DNA from: VXMT01 sp965204835
GTDB lineage: Bacteria; Chloroflexota; Dehalococcoidia; UBA2979
Assembly (NCBI GenBank): GCA_965204835.1
Contig: OZ242017.1
Location: forward strand, 2,294,001-2,358,000
Direction: 5' to 3'
DNA length: 64,000 bases
Part shown: positions 7,805 through 14,855 of the stretch, piece after piece
Position numbering within the stretch: position 1 is the first letter of the stretch
Layout of the letters: each line of letters opens with the position of its first letter
The notes under the pieces: generated by a model
Databases searched by the model: none
What the model saw: only the letters and a program-made list of their open reading frames with translations
What the model was told of the DNA's origin: nothing
Translations under genes and position numbers: made by a program

Positions 7805-8521
7805 GTGCCCGGCAGTTGCGTGCCGAGCGGGGGTGGGGTCGTGGCGGAGTGGATGCCCGGGGTCGAGCGCGTACCCACGGCGGCCGTGGGCGGTGAGATC
7901 ACGCCGCGAGGCGTGATGTCGCATGTCATGCAGGGCTGGCAGGCCACGATGATCCGCTGGGCGCGCGAGCGCCCGAGGGTCACGCGCAAGTCGGCGCACT
8001 TCACCATCGGTCGCGACGGCCGCGTCGTGCAGCACGTCCCCATCCGGCGGCAGGCGTGGCACGCGGGCCGCCTCGACCGCGGCGCACCGCCGCGGTGGTC
8101 GCTGCTCCCGGCCGGGGCGAACCCCAACGACCACGCGATCGGGATCGAGCACGAGGGGTTCAGCGGGGAGGCGTGGCCGGAGCCACAGGTGCGGGCCACC
8201 ATCCGCGTCCACCGCTGGCTCTTCGCCGAGCTTGGCCTCGTCCCGTCGCCCGAGACGGTGATCGGCCACTGCATGACCGCGCCCGCATCGCGCGCGGCCG
8301 ACCCCGGCCCGACGTGGCCGCGCGACCGCATCCTCGACGCGCTCCGCGAGGCGTCCGACGCACCCGCGGCGCTCACGCGCGCCGACTACGAGCGCTCGGC
8401 CCTGCGCGCCTACCTCGGCGTGCGCAGGCACTCCTACCGCGTCCACGAGGACGGCGAGTGGCAGTACATCGAGATACGCAGGCCGAAGCCGGTGGCCGGC
8501 GAAAGCGCGAGGGCCGGCTAA
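7805..8521 (+). CDS. N-acetylmuramoyl-L-alanine amidase / PGRP-fold (Amidase_2) protein
   Basis: The core shows SAHFTIGRDGRVVQHV, AWHAG, AIGIEHEGF and IGHCMTAPASRAADPGP. These are the ordered elements of type 2 amidases, in which two His and a Cys/Asp-region ligand bind zinc to cleave the bond between MurNAc and the peptide stem. The C-terminal about 50 residues after the domain are specific to this protein. No signal peptide is seen, so it may act on cytosolic muropeptides or leave by another route. The start is uncertain: GTG 7805 gives 238 residues, while GTG 7841 sits behind a G-rich stretch and would give 226. The stop overlaps the convergent gene by 4 nt. Confidence 0.78.
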   Translation: MPGSCVPSGGGVVAEWMPGVERVPTAAVGGEITPRGVMSHVMQGWQATMIRWARERPRVTRKSAHFTIGRDGRVVQHVPIRRQAWHAGRLDRGAPPRWSLLPAGANPNDHAIGIEHEGFSGEAWPEPQVRATIRVHRWLFAELGLVPSPETVIGHCMTAPASRAADPGPTWPRDRILDALREASDAPAALTRADYERSALRAYLGVRRHSYRVHEDGEWQYIEIRRPKPVAGESARAG

Positions 8522-8703
8522 CTTGCCGTACGGCCCTCGAGCAGGATGCGGAGGCGGATGCGCTTCACCAGGTCGCGGAGCGCATCCCGGCCGAGGATCG
8601 TCGGGTCGCCGATCTCCTCGTGGCGGAAGACGCCGCGCACCAGCAGGTCCTTGACCTCTTCCACGAGGTCCTCGCGCGACATCTCGTCGACGTAGCGGCT
8701 CAT
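8518..8703 (-). CDS. Small acidic/basic helical protein, unknown function
   Basis: 61 residues, MSRYVDEMSREDLVEEVKD then a basic helix (ALRDLVKRIRLRILLEG). The pattern suggests two helices with no recognisable motif. It follows the ferredoxin-zinc-ribbon gene by 28 nt on the same strand and overlaps the convergent amidase stop by 4 nt, the spacing expected of a genuine small gene in an operon. No strong ribosome site is visible. I do not recognise the family. Confidence 0.55.
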   Translation of the reverse strand: MSRYVDEMSREDLVEEVKDLLVRGVFRHEEIGDPTILGRDALRDLVKRIRLRILLEGRTAS

Positions 8704-8731
8704 CGGTGGATCCGACGCCGCATGGGGCGGC

Positions 8732-9286
8732 CTAGCGGCGGCCGGCGACCCGGCGGTACGGGTCGCGGATGCGCTCGGCCGTGGAGGCGCAGTCGGGGCA
8801 GACCACGGACTTGGCGCGGAACATCACGCCACCCTTGGTGACGTAGGAGCCGCAGAGCACGCACTTCCCCTCGATACCGCCCTCGCCGTACTTGTAGAGG
8901 CCCTTCGAGGGCTCGTCCGCGGCGGCGGCTTCCGCCGCGGCCACGGCGGCCTCGGCCTCCGCGCGCGCCTCGGCAGCCGCACGAGCCTCCTCGGCGCCCT
9001 CGAGCGCGGGGATCGACGCCACCTGCGCGCGGGCGGCTTCGGGGTCGCTGTACCAGAGCACGTTGATGGCGGTGAAGTGCGTCATGTCGTCGGGGAGGTC
9101 GGCCTCGTCGAAGATCGCATCGACGGGGCATGCGGGCTCGCACGCACCGCAGTCGATGCAGGCGACGGGCTCGATGTAGAGCATCCGGTCTTCGCCCTCT
9201 TCGAAGTGGATGCAGTCGACTGGACACACCTCGACGCAGGACTGATCGCGGACCTCGATGCAGGGTTGGGTGATAACGAACGTCAC
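8732..9286 (-). CDS. 7Fe/8Fe ferredoxin fused to an Ala-rich helix and C-terminal zinc ribbon
   Basis: 184 residues. Residues 1-65 are a bacterial ferredoxin: TFVITQPCIEV, SCVEVCPVDCIHF and CIDCGACEPACPVDAIF provide the cysteines for one [3Fe-4S]/[4Fe-4S] and one [4Fe-4S] centre. Residues about 90-125 are an Ala/Glu-rich helix. The C-terminus has CVLCGSY and CPDCAST, a four-cysteine zinc-ribbon-like or rubredoxin-like knuckle. GTG 9286 is chosen because it aligns exactly with the start of the paralogue across the divergent gap and has GGGAGG upstream. It is likely a soluble electron carrier; the extra metal site is unusual. The partner enzyme is not evident. Confidence 0.85.
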   Translation of the reverse strand: MTFVITQPCIEVRDQSCVEVCPVDCIHFEEGEDRMLYIEPVACIDCGACEPACPVDAIFDEADLPDDMTHFTAINVLWYSDPEAARAQVASIPALEGAEEARAAAEARAEAEAAVAAAEAAAADEPSKGLYKYGEGGIEGKCVLCGSYVTKGGVMFRAKSVVCPDCASTAERIRDPYRRVAGRR

Positions 9287-9614
9287 TGCGGCGCGCCTCC
9301 CGTGCACCACGCTCCCGCGAGCGCGGTCGCACATGTTCTACCACCTGTAGCCCTCGACCTGTAGTGGGGGCAGCTACGAATCGCCAGATAGACCCCGTCC
9401 AGCGCCGTGCCAGGCCCCATGAGGCGGCAGATTGCGGCGCGCAACCGAGGGACTCCGAGGCGCCATGCGCACGTCGTGGGCGGGGCCTCGCGCGCCCCGC
9501 GGGCGCCCGCCGGGAACATCGGCGGCCCGGCGGCATAGACGCTCGCCGAGGGCGCGGATACGATTGCGGCCGAAGCAGGCGAGAGCCATCCCCTCACCGG
9601 AGGGAGCGCAGCGC
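9287..9614. other. Divergent intergenic region between two ferredoxin-like genes
   Basis: No gene seen. It separates the start codons of the two paralogous ferredoxin genes and must hold both promoters. A direct repeat ACCTGTAG occurs at 9343-9350 and 9357-9364 (14-bp period). Both copies lie close to the minus-strand gene and could be paired half-sites for a regulator. No convincing -35/-10 pair was found on either strand. Confidence 0.5.
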
Positions 9615-10889
9615 GTGACATTCGTCATCACCCAACCCTGCGTCGACGTCCAGGACCAGTCCTGCGTCGAGGTCTGCCCGGTCGATTGCATCCACTTCGA
9701 AGAAGGCGAAGACCGGATGCTGTACATCGACCCGGTCGCGTGCATCGACTGCGGCGCCTGCGAACCCGCATGCCCCGTCGACGCGATCTTCGACGAGGTC
9801 GACGTGCCGGACGACCAGGCGCACTTCACCGCCATCAACGAACTGTGGTTCGACGATCGCGCCGCGGCCCGTGCCCAGGTCGGCGGCGACGGAGCGCCCG
9901 CCGCGGCGCCACCGGCGCCCGAGCCCGCCGAGGAGGCGGCGCCCGAGCCGGAGCCCGCAGCCGCCGAGGCGCCCGCCGAAGCCGAGGCTGAAGCGCCCGC
10001 CGAAGAAGAGGCCGCCGAGGAGGCGCCCGCGGTGGCAGCCGCCGCAGCGCCCGCGCCGGTTCCCGTCGGCGGTGGGCAGGTGGAGGCAGTCGCGCCGCAC
10101 GGCCACGGGCCCGCGGTCAACCAGTACAAGCTGCCATCTCCCATCAGCCTCATCGCCTTCATTGCGCTGATGATCGGGCTCTCCGCGATCTTCATCACGC
10201 CCGGCCCGACGTTCAGCGGCGCGGGTGTCTGGGACGCCCTCGACAACATCCGGTTCGGCGACGTGAACGTCGGGAACCTCCAACTCCTGTTGGACGGCGT
10301 GGACGGGCCGTCACAGATCGGCGTGGTGATCGCGATCCTGCTCGCGCCGCCGGCACTGCTGCTGTTCCTCTACGGCCAGGGCAAGGACATGCGCCTGTTC
10401 GCCGCCAAGCACGAGCGGGCGGTCATGAACTGGCGCGAGGCCGGCACCCCGTGGCGGCGCAGCGAGGAGTCCCGCCAGTTCGAGATCGAGGTCGTCGTCC
10501 GCCAGCTCGCGCGCGACCGCTTCGAGTACCCGAACGAGCGGCACCCGGAGTACCACACGTACACGAACCTGCCGACGCCGACGCTCGCGCTGGAGTTCAC
10601 CGCCGGCGGCGCGTCCACCTCGCAGGTCTTCCCCGACATCGTGGTCGTCGAGCAGCCCCGCAACCGCCCGGTCATCGTCGCGCAGGTCGAGACCCGCGAG
10701 ACGGTGACGCGCGAGCAGGCCGAGCTGGTGTGGGCGCCCCTCGAGACCGGCGAGGCGCCGCTCTACATCTACGTGCCGTCGGGCCTGGTCCGGCGCGCGA
10801 AGGACTACGCGATGGCCGCCGGCATCAAGAACGCGAAGTTCCGCAGCTGGCGTCGCCAGCCCACCGGGATGCTGGTCCAGGAAGTCTAG
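9615..10889 (+). CDS. Membrane-anchored ferredoxin fusion with C-terminal conserved domain
   Basis: 424 residues from GTG 9615 (ribosome site GGGAG). Residues 1-65 duplicate the ferredoxin domain of the divergent gene, including SCVEVCPVDCIHF and CIDCGACEPACPVDAIF. Residues about 90-160 are a low-complexity Ala/Glu/Pro linker. Two hydrophobic helices follow (PSPISLIAFIALMIGL, about 173-190, and VVIAILLAPPALLLFLY, about 237-255). The C-terminal about 165 residues contain FPDIVVVEQPRNRPVIVAQVET and YIYVPSGLVRRA. This pattern resembles PD-(D/E)xK-fold or Uma2-like domains, but that is only a guess. The fusion would place a ferredoxin at the membrane tied to an unrelated cytosolic domain. Confidence 0.8.
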   Translation: MTFVITQPCVDVQDQSCVEVCPVDCIHFEEGEDRMLYIDPVACIDCGACEPACPVDAIFDEVDVPDDQAHFTAINELWFDDRAAARAQVGGDGAPAAAPPAPEPAEEAAPEPEPAAAEAPAEAEAEAPAEEEAAEEAPAVAAAAAPAPVPVGGGQVEAVAPHGHGPAVNQYKLPSPISLIAFIALMIGLSAIFITPGPTFSGAGVWDALDNIRFGDVNVGNLQLLLDGVDGPSQIGVVIAILLAPPALLLFLYGQGKDMRLFAAKHERAVMNWREAGTPWRRSEESRQFEIEVVVRQLARDRFEYPNERHPEYHTYTNLPTPTLALEFTAGGASTSQVFPDIVVVEQPRNRPVIVAQVETRETVTREQAELVWAPLETGEAPLYIYVPSGLVRRAKDYAMAAGIKNAKFRSWRRQPTGMLVQEV

Positions 10890-10917
10890 TCCGAGGGCTC
10901 ACCGGCCCCCGATAGCG

Positions 10918-10944
10918 AAGCCCGGGCAGTCCGCCCGGGCTTTT
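10918..10944 (+). terminator. Intrinsic terminator after the ferredoxin fusion gene
   Basis: AGCCCGGGC (10919-10927) and GCCCGGGCT (10933-10941) form a 9-bp GC-rich stem around AGTCC, followed by TTTT. It ends the plus-strand transcript before the convergent DinB gene. Confidence 0.85.
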
Positions 10945-10959
10945 CGTTGCCCCCGCGCG

Positions 10960-11514
10960 CTAGCCGGAGCCGGGCGGCGGGGCCGTCGAGTGCGTGAGCC
11001 GCCCCGGCGCGCCGAGGTCCGGCGCACCGACGAGCGACGCGATGGTCGCCAGCTCACCCGTATGCACGAAGAGGTGGCCGACCGAGCGCACGAGCAGGTC
11101 GCCGATGGTCTCACCGCGCCTCGACCCGCCGGCCGGCTCCATGACCGTGTCGAGGTCCTCGTCGCGGAGCGAGCGCAAGTAGGGGATCGCGGCCGCCCGG
11201 ATGCGGGCGAATGCCGCGAGCGACTCGCCGTAGTCGGGCACCGAGGGCTCGGAGCCGAATCCCACCTCGAGGCCGGCGAGCCACTCATCGGGATCGAGGC
11301 CCCGCGCGCCGGTGCACCAGTACGCTTCCTGCTGCTGCGCCACGTGCGCGACGATCCAGCTCCCGGCGTTCAGCCGCCCGATCGCGCGGCCCTGGCCGGG
11401 CGTCGGCAGTGCCTCGGCGGCGCGTTCGAGCTCGTCGAAGGCGTCCCAGAGCAGCCGGACGAGCCTCGGCGGGCGCGCGCTCGCGGGCGCGGTCGGTTGG
11501 TCGTCGGTGGTCAC
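10960..11514 (-). CDS. DinB-like four-helix-bundle protein
   Basis: 184 residues with four predicted helices. Histidines are placed as in DinB/YfiT-type metalloproteins: one in the N-terminal bundle (SWIVAHVAQQQEAYW) and a pair near the end (SVGHLFVHTGELATIA). This fold often binds a divalent metal and includes thiol-S-transferases that use mycothiol, bacillithiol or glutathione. No thiol specificity can be deduced. It starts at GTG 11514 with only a weak ribosome site. It is convergent with the ferredoxin fusion and downstream of the small membrane protein on the same strand. Confidence 0.75.
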   Translation of the reverse strand: MTTDDQPTAPASARPPRLVRLLWDAFDELERAAEALPTPGQGRAIGRLNAGSWIVAHVAQQQEAYWCTGARGLDPDEWLAGLEVGFGSEPSVPDYGESLAAFARIRAAAIPYLRSLRDEDLDTVMEPAGGSRRGETIGDLLVRSVGHLFVHTGELATIASLVGAPDLGAPGRLTHSTAPPPGSG

Positions 11515-11576
11515 CCGGCCAGTCTAGCGGCCCGGCCGGTCGAGCGACGGGGCGCGCCGTCCCGTGCGCGCGAGCG

Positions 11577-11756
11577 CTACGACCACCGGCGCCCGTACAG
11601 CGAACCCGCGGCCCGGCCGCGGCCACCGAGGTGACTCCCGCCACCCAGCCGCCTCGGCGCGCCGGGCCAGTCAACGAGTTCGCCGCGCAGCCACTGCTCG
11701 ATGAGCAGCACCGCCGCAGCCCCCAGGACGAGACCGAGCATGATCCCGAAGAGCAT
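11577..11756 (-). CDS. Small single-span membrane protein, unknown function
   Basis: 59 residues, MLFGIMLGLVLGAAAVLLIE as one transmembrane helix, then a Gly/Arg-rich soluble tail ending SLYGRRWS. ATG 11756 has GGGGG about 6 nt upstream, and a good promoter lies about 65 bp further up, which argues for a real gene. The basic Gly-rich tail could bind nucleic acid or phospholipid head groups, but nothing specific is recognisable. It lies between serS (upstream, same strand) and the DinB gene. Confidence 0.55.
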   Translation of the reverse strand: MLFGIMLGLVLGAAAVLLIEQWLRGELVDWPGAPRRLGGGSHLGGRGRAAGSLYGRRWS

Positions 11757-11789
11757 TCCGCACCCCCAGTCGCCCACGCATACCGGGAC

Positions 11790-11847
11790 AGAACACATGT
11801 CCGGTACGTGTGTTCTGCACTGTAGAACGGGTGTACGGACGTGTCAA
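11790..11847 (-). promoter_or_regulatory. Promoter with dyad operator upstream of the small membrane protein
   Basis: On the minus strand TTGACA (11847-11842), a 17-bp spacer and TACAGT (11824-11819) form a good promoter. The expected start, near 11812, falls inside an 8-bp-arm perfect dyad, AGAACACA (11790-11797) and TGTGTTCT (11809-11816). A further GTTCT/AGAAC dyad overlaps the -10 box. Two overlapping GAAC-N4-GTTC-like sites with one mismatch each (11791-11802 and 11804-11815) recall LexA boxes, but the match is imperfect. A repressor binding here would block initiation. Confidence 0.55.
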
Positions 11848-11864
11848 CCCGCCAGGGACGGGCG

Positions 11865-13187
11865 TCAGGGGACGGGCTCGGCCTCGATCTGCTGCGTGCC
11901 GCCGAGGTAGGGCCGCAGCACCTCGGGCACCTCGATGTGCTCGCCGCGGTCGTACTGCTCGAGCACAGCGGCGAGGGTGCGCGGGAGCGCGATACCGGAG
12001 CCGTTGAGCGTGTGCATGTGCTGCACCTGCCCGTCGGCGTCGCGGTAGCGCAGGTTCGCCCGCCGCGCCTGGTAGTCGAGGAAGTTGGAGACCGAGGAGA
12101 CCTCCAGCCACTCGCCCGAGCCGGGCGCCCACACCTCGATGTCGTACGTCATCGCTGAGGACTGCGTGACGTCGGCTGCGGCGAGGCGCACGACGCGGTA
12201 ACGCAGCCCCAGCCGCCGGACCACCTCGAGCGCCTCGTTGAGCAGCAGGTCGTGCTCGTCCCACGAGTGGTCCGGCTCGCTGAAGATGACGATCTCGACC
12301 TTGTCGAACTGGTGGCCGCGCTTGATGCCGCGGATGTCGCGCCCCGCACTCATCCGCTCGCGGCGGAAGCATGGCGTGTAGGCGACGTGGCGGATCGGCA
12401 GCACCTCGCCGTCGAGGATCTCCTCGCGGTAGAGGTTGGTGACGGGGACCTCGGCGGTGGGGACGAGCCAGACGTCGTCCTCGGCGTCGTGGTACATCGT
12501 CTCGCCGAACTTCGGCAGCTGGCCGGTGCCGACGAGCATCTCCTCCTTCACGACGAAGGGCACGTAGACCTCGTCGAACCCCCGCTCGCGGTGCAGGTCG
12601 AGCATCCACGCGATGAGCGCGCGTTGCAGCCGCGCTGCCTGGCCGCGCAGCACGTAGAAGCGCGACCCGGCGATCTTCGCCCCCCGCTCGAAGTCGATGA
12701 GCCCCATCGCCTCGCCGATCTCCCAGTGCGGCCGGCGACCATCGCCGGCCTCGGGATCCGGCGCATCGACGACGGCCACGGGAGGCTCGACGCGTGTCGG
12801 CTCCGCGCTGCCGACGCCTTCGAGGATGACCTCGCCGGCCTCCTCGCCGCCGTCCTGCACGTCCCCGTGCAGCGTGTTCGGCAGCTCGAGCGAGCGCTCG
12901 CGCAGCTCCGCCTCCTGCTCGCGCAGGCGCTCCTCGAGCGCGTCAAGGCGGTCGGCGACGGCGCGCTGCTCGTCGATGAGCCGCTGGCGCTCCTCGGGGT
13001 CTCGGGTCTGGCCGATCACGCGCCCGGCCTGGTTGCGGTCGGCGCGCATCGCCTCGACCTCGGTCAGCAGCTCGCGGCGGCTGCGGTCGAGCTCGACGAT
13101 GGCGTCGAGGGGCGCGTCGACGCCACGACGTGCGAAGACGGTGCGGAGTTCCTCGGTCTGCTCGCGGATGGCGCGGATCGAGAGCAC
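11865..13187 (-). CDS. serS: Seryl-tRNA synthetase
   Basis: 440 residues. An N-terminal antiparallel coiled coil (about residues 25-105, rich in Arg/Glu heptads) binds the tRNA-Ser long variable arm. The class II catalytic core follows with VPTAEVPVTNLYREE, motif 2 FRRERMSAGRDIRGIKRGHQF-like spacing and motif 3 NGSGIALPRTLAAVLE. It charges tRNA-Ser (and tRNA-Sec where present). The start is placed at GTG 13187, 13 nt after the Nudix stop, where the family N-terminus VLSIRAIREQ begins. A long upstream open frame is only read-through over the Nudix gene. It is the last large gene of the greA-lysS-SRPBCC-HAD-Nudix-serS run. Confidence 0.96.
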   Translation of the reverse strand: MLSIRAIREQTEELRTVFARRGVDAPLDAIVELDRSRRELLTEVEAMRADRNQAGRVIGQTRDPEERQRLIDEQRAVADRLDALEERLREQEAELRERSLELPNTLHGDVQDGGEEAGEVILEGVGSAEPTRVEPPVAVVDAPDPEAGDGRRPHWEIGEAMGLIDFERGAKIAGSRFYVLRGQAARLQRALIAWMLDLHRERGFDEVYVPFVVKEEMLVGTGQLPKFGETMYHDAEDDVWLVPTAEVPVTNLYREEILDGEVLPIRHVAYTPCFRRERMSAGRDIRGIKRGHQFDKVEIVIFSEPDHSWDEHDLLLNEALEVVRRLGLRYRVVRLAAADVTQSSAMTYDIEVWAPGSGEWLEVSSVSNFLDYQARRANLRYRDADGQVQHMHTLNGSGIALPRTLAAVLEQYDRGEHIEVPEVLRPYLGGTQQIEAEPVP

Positions 13188-13200
13188 GGCGACCGTTCCG

Positions 13201-13695
13201 TCAGGCGACGCCGGTCGCCAGCAACTCGACCGCCGCGATGGCGTCGAGGGCGAGCCGCCGCACGTCCTCGGGGACGGCCGCCGGGCCGCCGGGCCCGTCG
13301 AGCACGACGCCCGGCGTGCGCAGCGTCTCGGCGTCGACCCAGCGCCAGCCTTCGGCGTTGTCGGGCAGCGCCGGGCGATCGCCGGAGGCGGGGCGGGTGA
13401 AGTAGACGAAGTCGATGTGCTGGTGCGGGTTGCCGGGCTCGTCGATGTCGTAGACGCCGATGGTCGCGGGCGCCGGGAGCTGGCGAGGCAGCTCGTGCGG
13501 GTACGGCCGCGTGGTCGGCACGACGGCGGCGACGACGCCCGTCTCCTCCTCGACCTCGCGCAGCACGGCCTCGACCGGGTCTTCGTTGGGCTGGACGTGT
13601 CCGCCCGGCGGCAGCCACAGGCCAAGGCGGTGCCAGTGCAGGGCGGTGCGTCCGCCATGCGAGAGGAAGCCGGAGACGGTGAAGTGACGGTCCAC
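13201..13695 (-). CDS. Nudix hydrolase
   Basis: 164 residues with a full Nudix box from GGHVQPNED to LREVEEETGV (about residues 31-53), where REVEEE provides the Mg-binding glutamates. The family hydrolyses nucleoside-diphosphate-X compounds such as oxidised dNTPs, ADP-sugars or dinucleotides. The substrate is not deducible. The N-terminus FTVSGFLSHGGRTALHWH is a typical Nudix first strand. It sits 9 nt after the HAD gene and 13 nt before serS, so translation is probably coupled. Confidence 0.93.
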   Translation of the reverse strand: MDRHFTVSGFLSHGGRTALHWHRLGLWLPPGGHVQPNEDPVEAVLREVEEETGVVAAVVPTTRPYPHELPRQLPAPATIGVYDIDEPGNPHQHIDFVYFTRPASGDRPALPDNAEGWRWVDAETLRTPGVVLDGPGGPAAVPEDVRRLALDAIAAVELLATGVA

Positions 13696-13704
13696 GGATT
13701 GAGC

Positions 13705-14394
13705 CTAGCGTGACCCCTCGGGGCGGGCAAACGACGCCACCGCCACCCCGGGCAGCGAGTCGAGGTCCACGTCGCGCAGCGAGCCCACCACCACGTGCGC
13801 GCCCGGCTGCGGCGACGCCGCGCTCGACGCCTGCCGCGACTGCACGACGAGCATCCCGGCGGCCGACGCCGACTGCACCCCCGCCGGCGAGTCCTCGACC
13901 GCCACGCACGCCTCGGGCGCGACGCCGAGCAGGCGCGCCGTGTGCCGGTAGATGTGCGGCTCGGGCTTGGCCCGCTCGACGTCGTCGCCCGTCACGACCA
14001 CGTCGAACGAACCGTCGAGCCCCGCCGCGCGCAGCGTGGGATGCACCCACGCGGCGATCGACTGTGAGGCGAGCCCGACGGTCAGCCCTCGCGCGCGGGC
14101 GGCCGCGATGAGCTCGACCGCGCCGTCGAGGGGCGGGATCGGCCCGGCCTCGATCTCGGCGGTGACTGCCTGCGAGTACCGCCCGGTCAGATCCTCGACG
14201 GACGCGTCGAGGGCGAAGTGCTCCCGCGCCCACGCCATGTACGGCTCGATGGCGAGGCCGACGAACGGCTCGTACTCCTCCATCGTCAGTTCGTGCGGCG
14301 CGACGAGGCGCTGCGAGGCGCGCCAGTGTACGGGCTCGGAGTCCACGAGCACGCCGTCGAGGTCGAAGATCAGGGCCTCGATGACGCGGCTCAC
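13705..14394 (-). CDS. HAD-superfamily phosphatase/phosphomutase (beta-PGM/Gph-like)
   Basis: 229 residues. Motif I is FDLDGVLVDSEP (nucleophile Asp and acid Asp), motif II GLASQS, motif III lysine in ERAKPEP, and motif IV VEDSPAGVQSA. A helical cap lies between motifs I and II. This is subfamily I HAD, covering phosphoglycolate-type phosphatases and beta-phosphoglucomutases; DGVLVDSEPVH favours the sugar-phosphate group. GTG 14394 overlaps the preceding stop as GTGA, so the two genes are translationally coupled. Confidence 0.9.
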   Translation of the reverse strand: MSRVIEALIFDLDGVLVDSEPVHWRASQRLVAPHELTMEEYEPFVGLAIEPYMAWAREHFALDASVEDLTGRYSQAVTAEIEAGPIPPLDGAVELIAAARARGLTVGLASQSIAAWVHPTLRAAGLDGSFDVVVTGDDVERAKPEPHIYRHTARLLGVAPEACVAVEDSPAGVQSASAAGMLVVQSRQASSAASPQPGAHVVVGSLRDVDLDSLPGVAVASFARPEGSR

Positions 14395-14852
14395 GCGGGG
14401 TCGCCCTCGCTCGGCGGGGCATTGCCCTCCAGCACGTACTTGAGCCGCCACAGCGCGTCGCGCAGCGCCTGTCGGCGGTAGGAGCGCAGCAACAGCACGT
14501 CGAACACCGCGCCGGGGAAGCCGCCCGCGGGCGTGTAGACGGCCTGCACCTCCAGGTGCACCTCGCGTGGCCCCTCCGCGCTGAGGTTCCACGTCAGCGA
14601 GTCGAACGCCTCTCCGCCGTCGGCGGAGCGGAAGTGGAGCATCGAGGGCGCCTCGACCCGATCGGGCTCGAGCCGTATCACCTCGGCGCGCAGCGGCAGC
14701 GCGAGCGTCGCGGCGAATGCGCCGCCCTGGTCGCCGTCGACGTCGCGGAAGCAGCGCGGCAGCCACTCGCCGTAGCTCCCCGTCGCCTTGAGGCGCGCGA
14801 AGACCTCGTCGGCCGCGGCGTGGATATGGATGTCCTCGATGAGCCGGCCCAC
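14391..14852 (-). CDS. SRPBCC/polyketide-cyclase-like (START fold) protein
   Basis: 153 residues beginning IEDIHIHAAADEVFARL, the usual first strand and helix of SRPBCC 'coenzyme Q-binding / polyketide cyclase' domains. It ends with a long amphipathic helix (RQALRDALWRLKYVLE) that closes the hydrophobic cavity. These proteins bind lipids or quinones or act as cyclases; the ligand is unknown. It starts 3 nt after lysS and overlaps the HAD gene by 4 nt. Confidence 0.8.
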   Translation of the reverse strand: MGRLIEDIHIHAAADEVFARLKATGSYGEWLPRCFRDVDGDQGGAFAATLALPLRAEVIRLEPDRVEAPSMLHFRSADGGEAFDSLTWNLSAEGPREVHLEVQAVYTPAGGFPGAVFDVLLLRSYRRQALRDALWRLKYVLEGNAPPSEGDPA

Positions 14853-14855
14853 GCG

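Noticed and set aside
11791..11815. Calling a LexA box upstream of the small membrane protein
   Set aside because: Both GAAC-N4-GTTC-like sites carry a mismatch; kept only as a possible operator.
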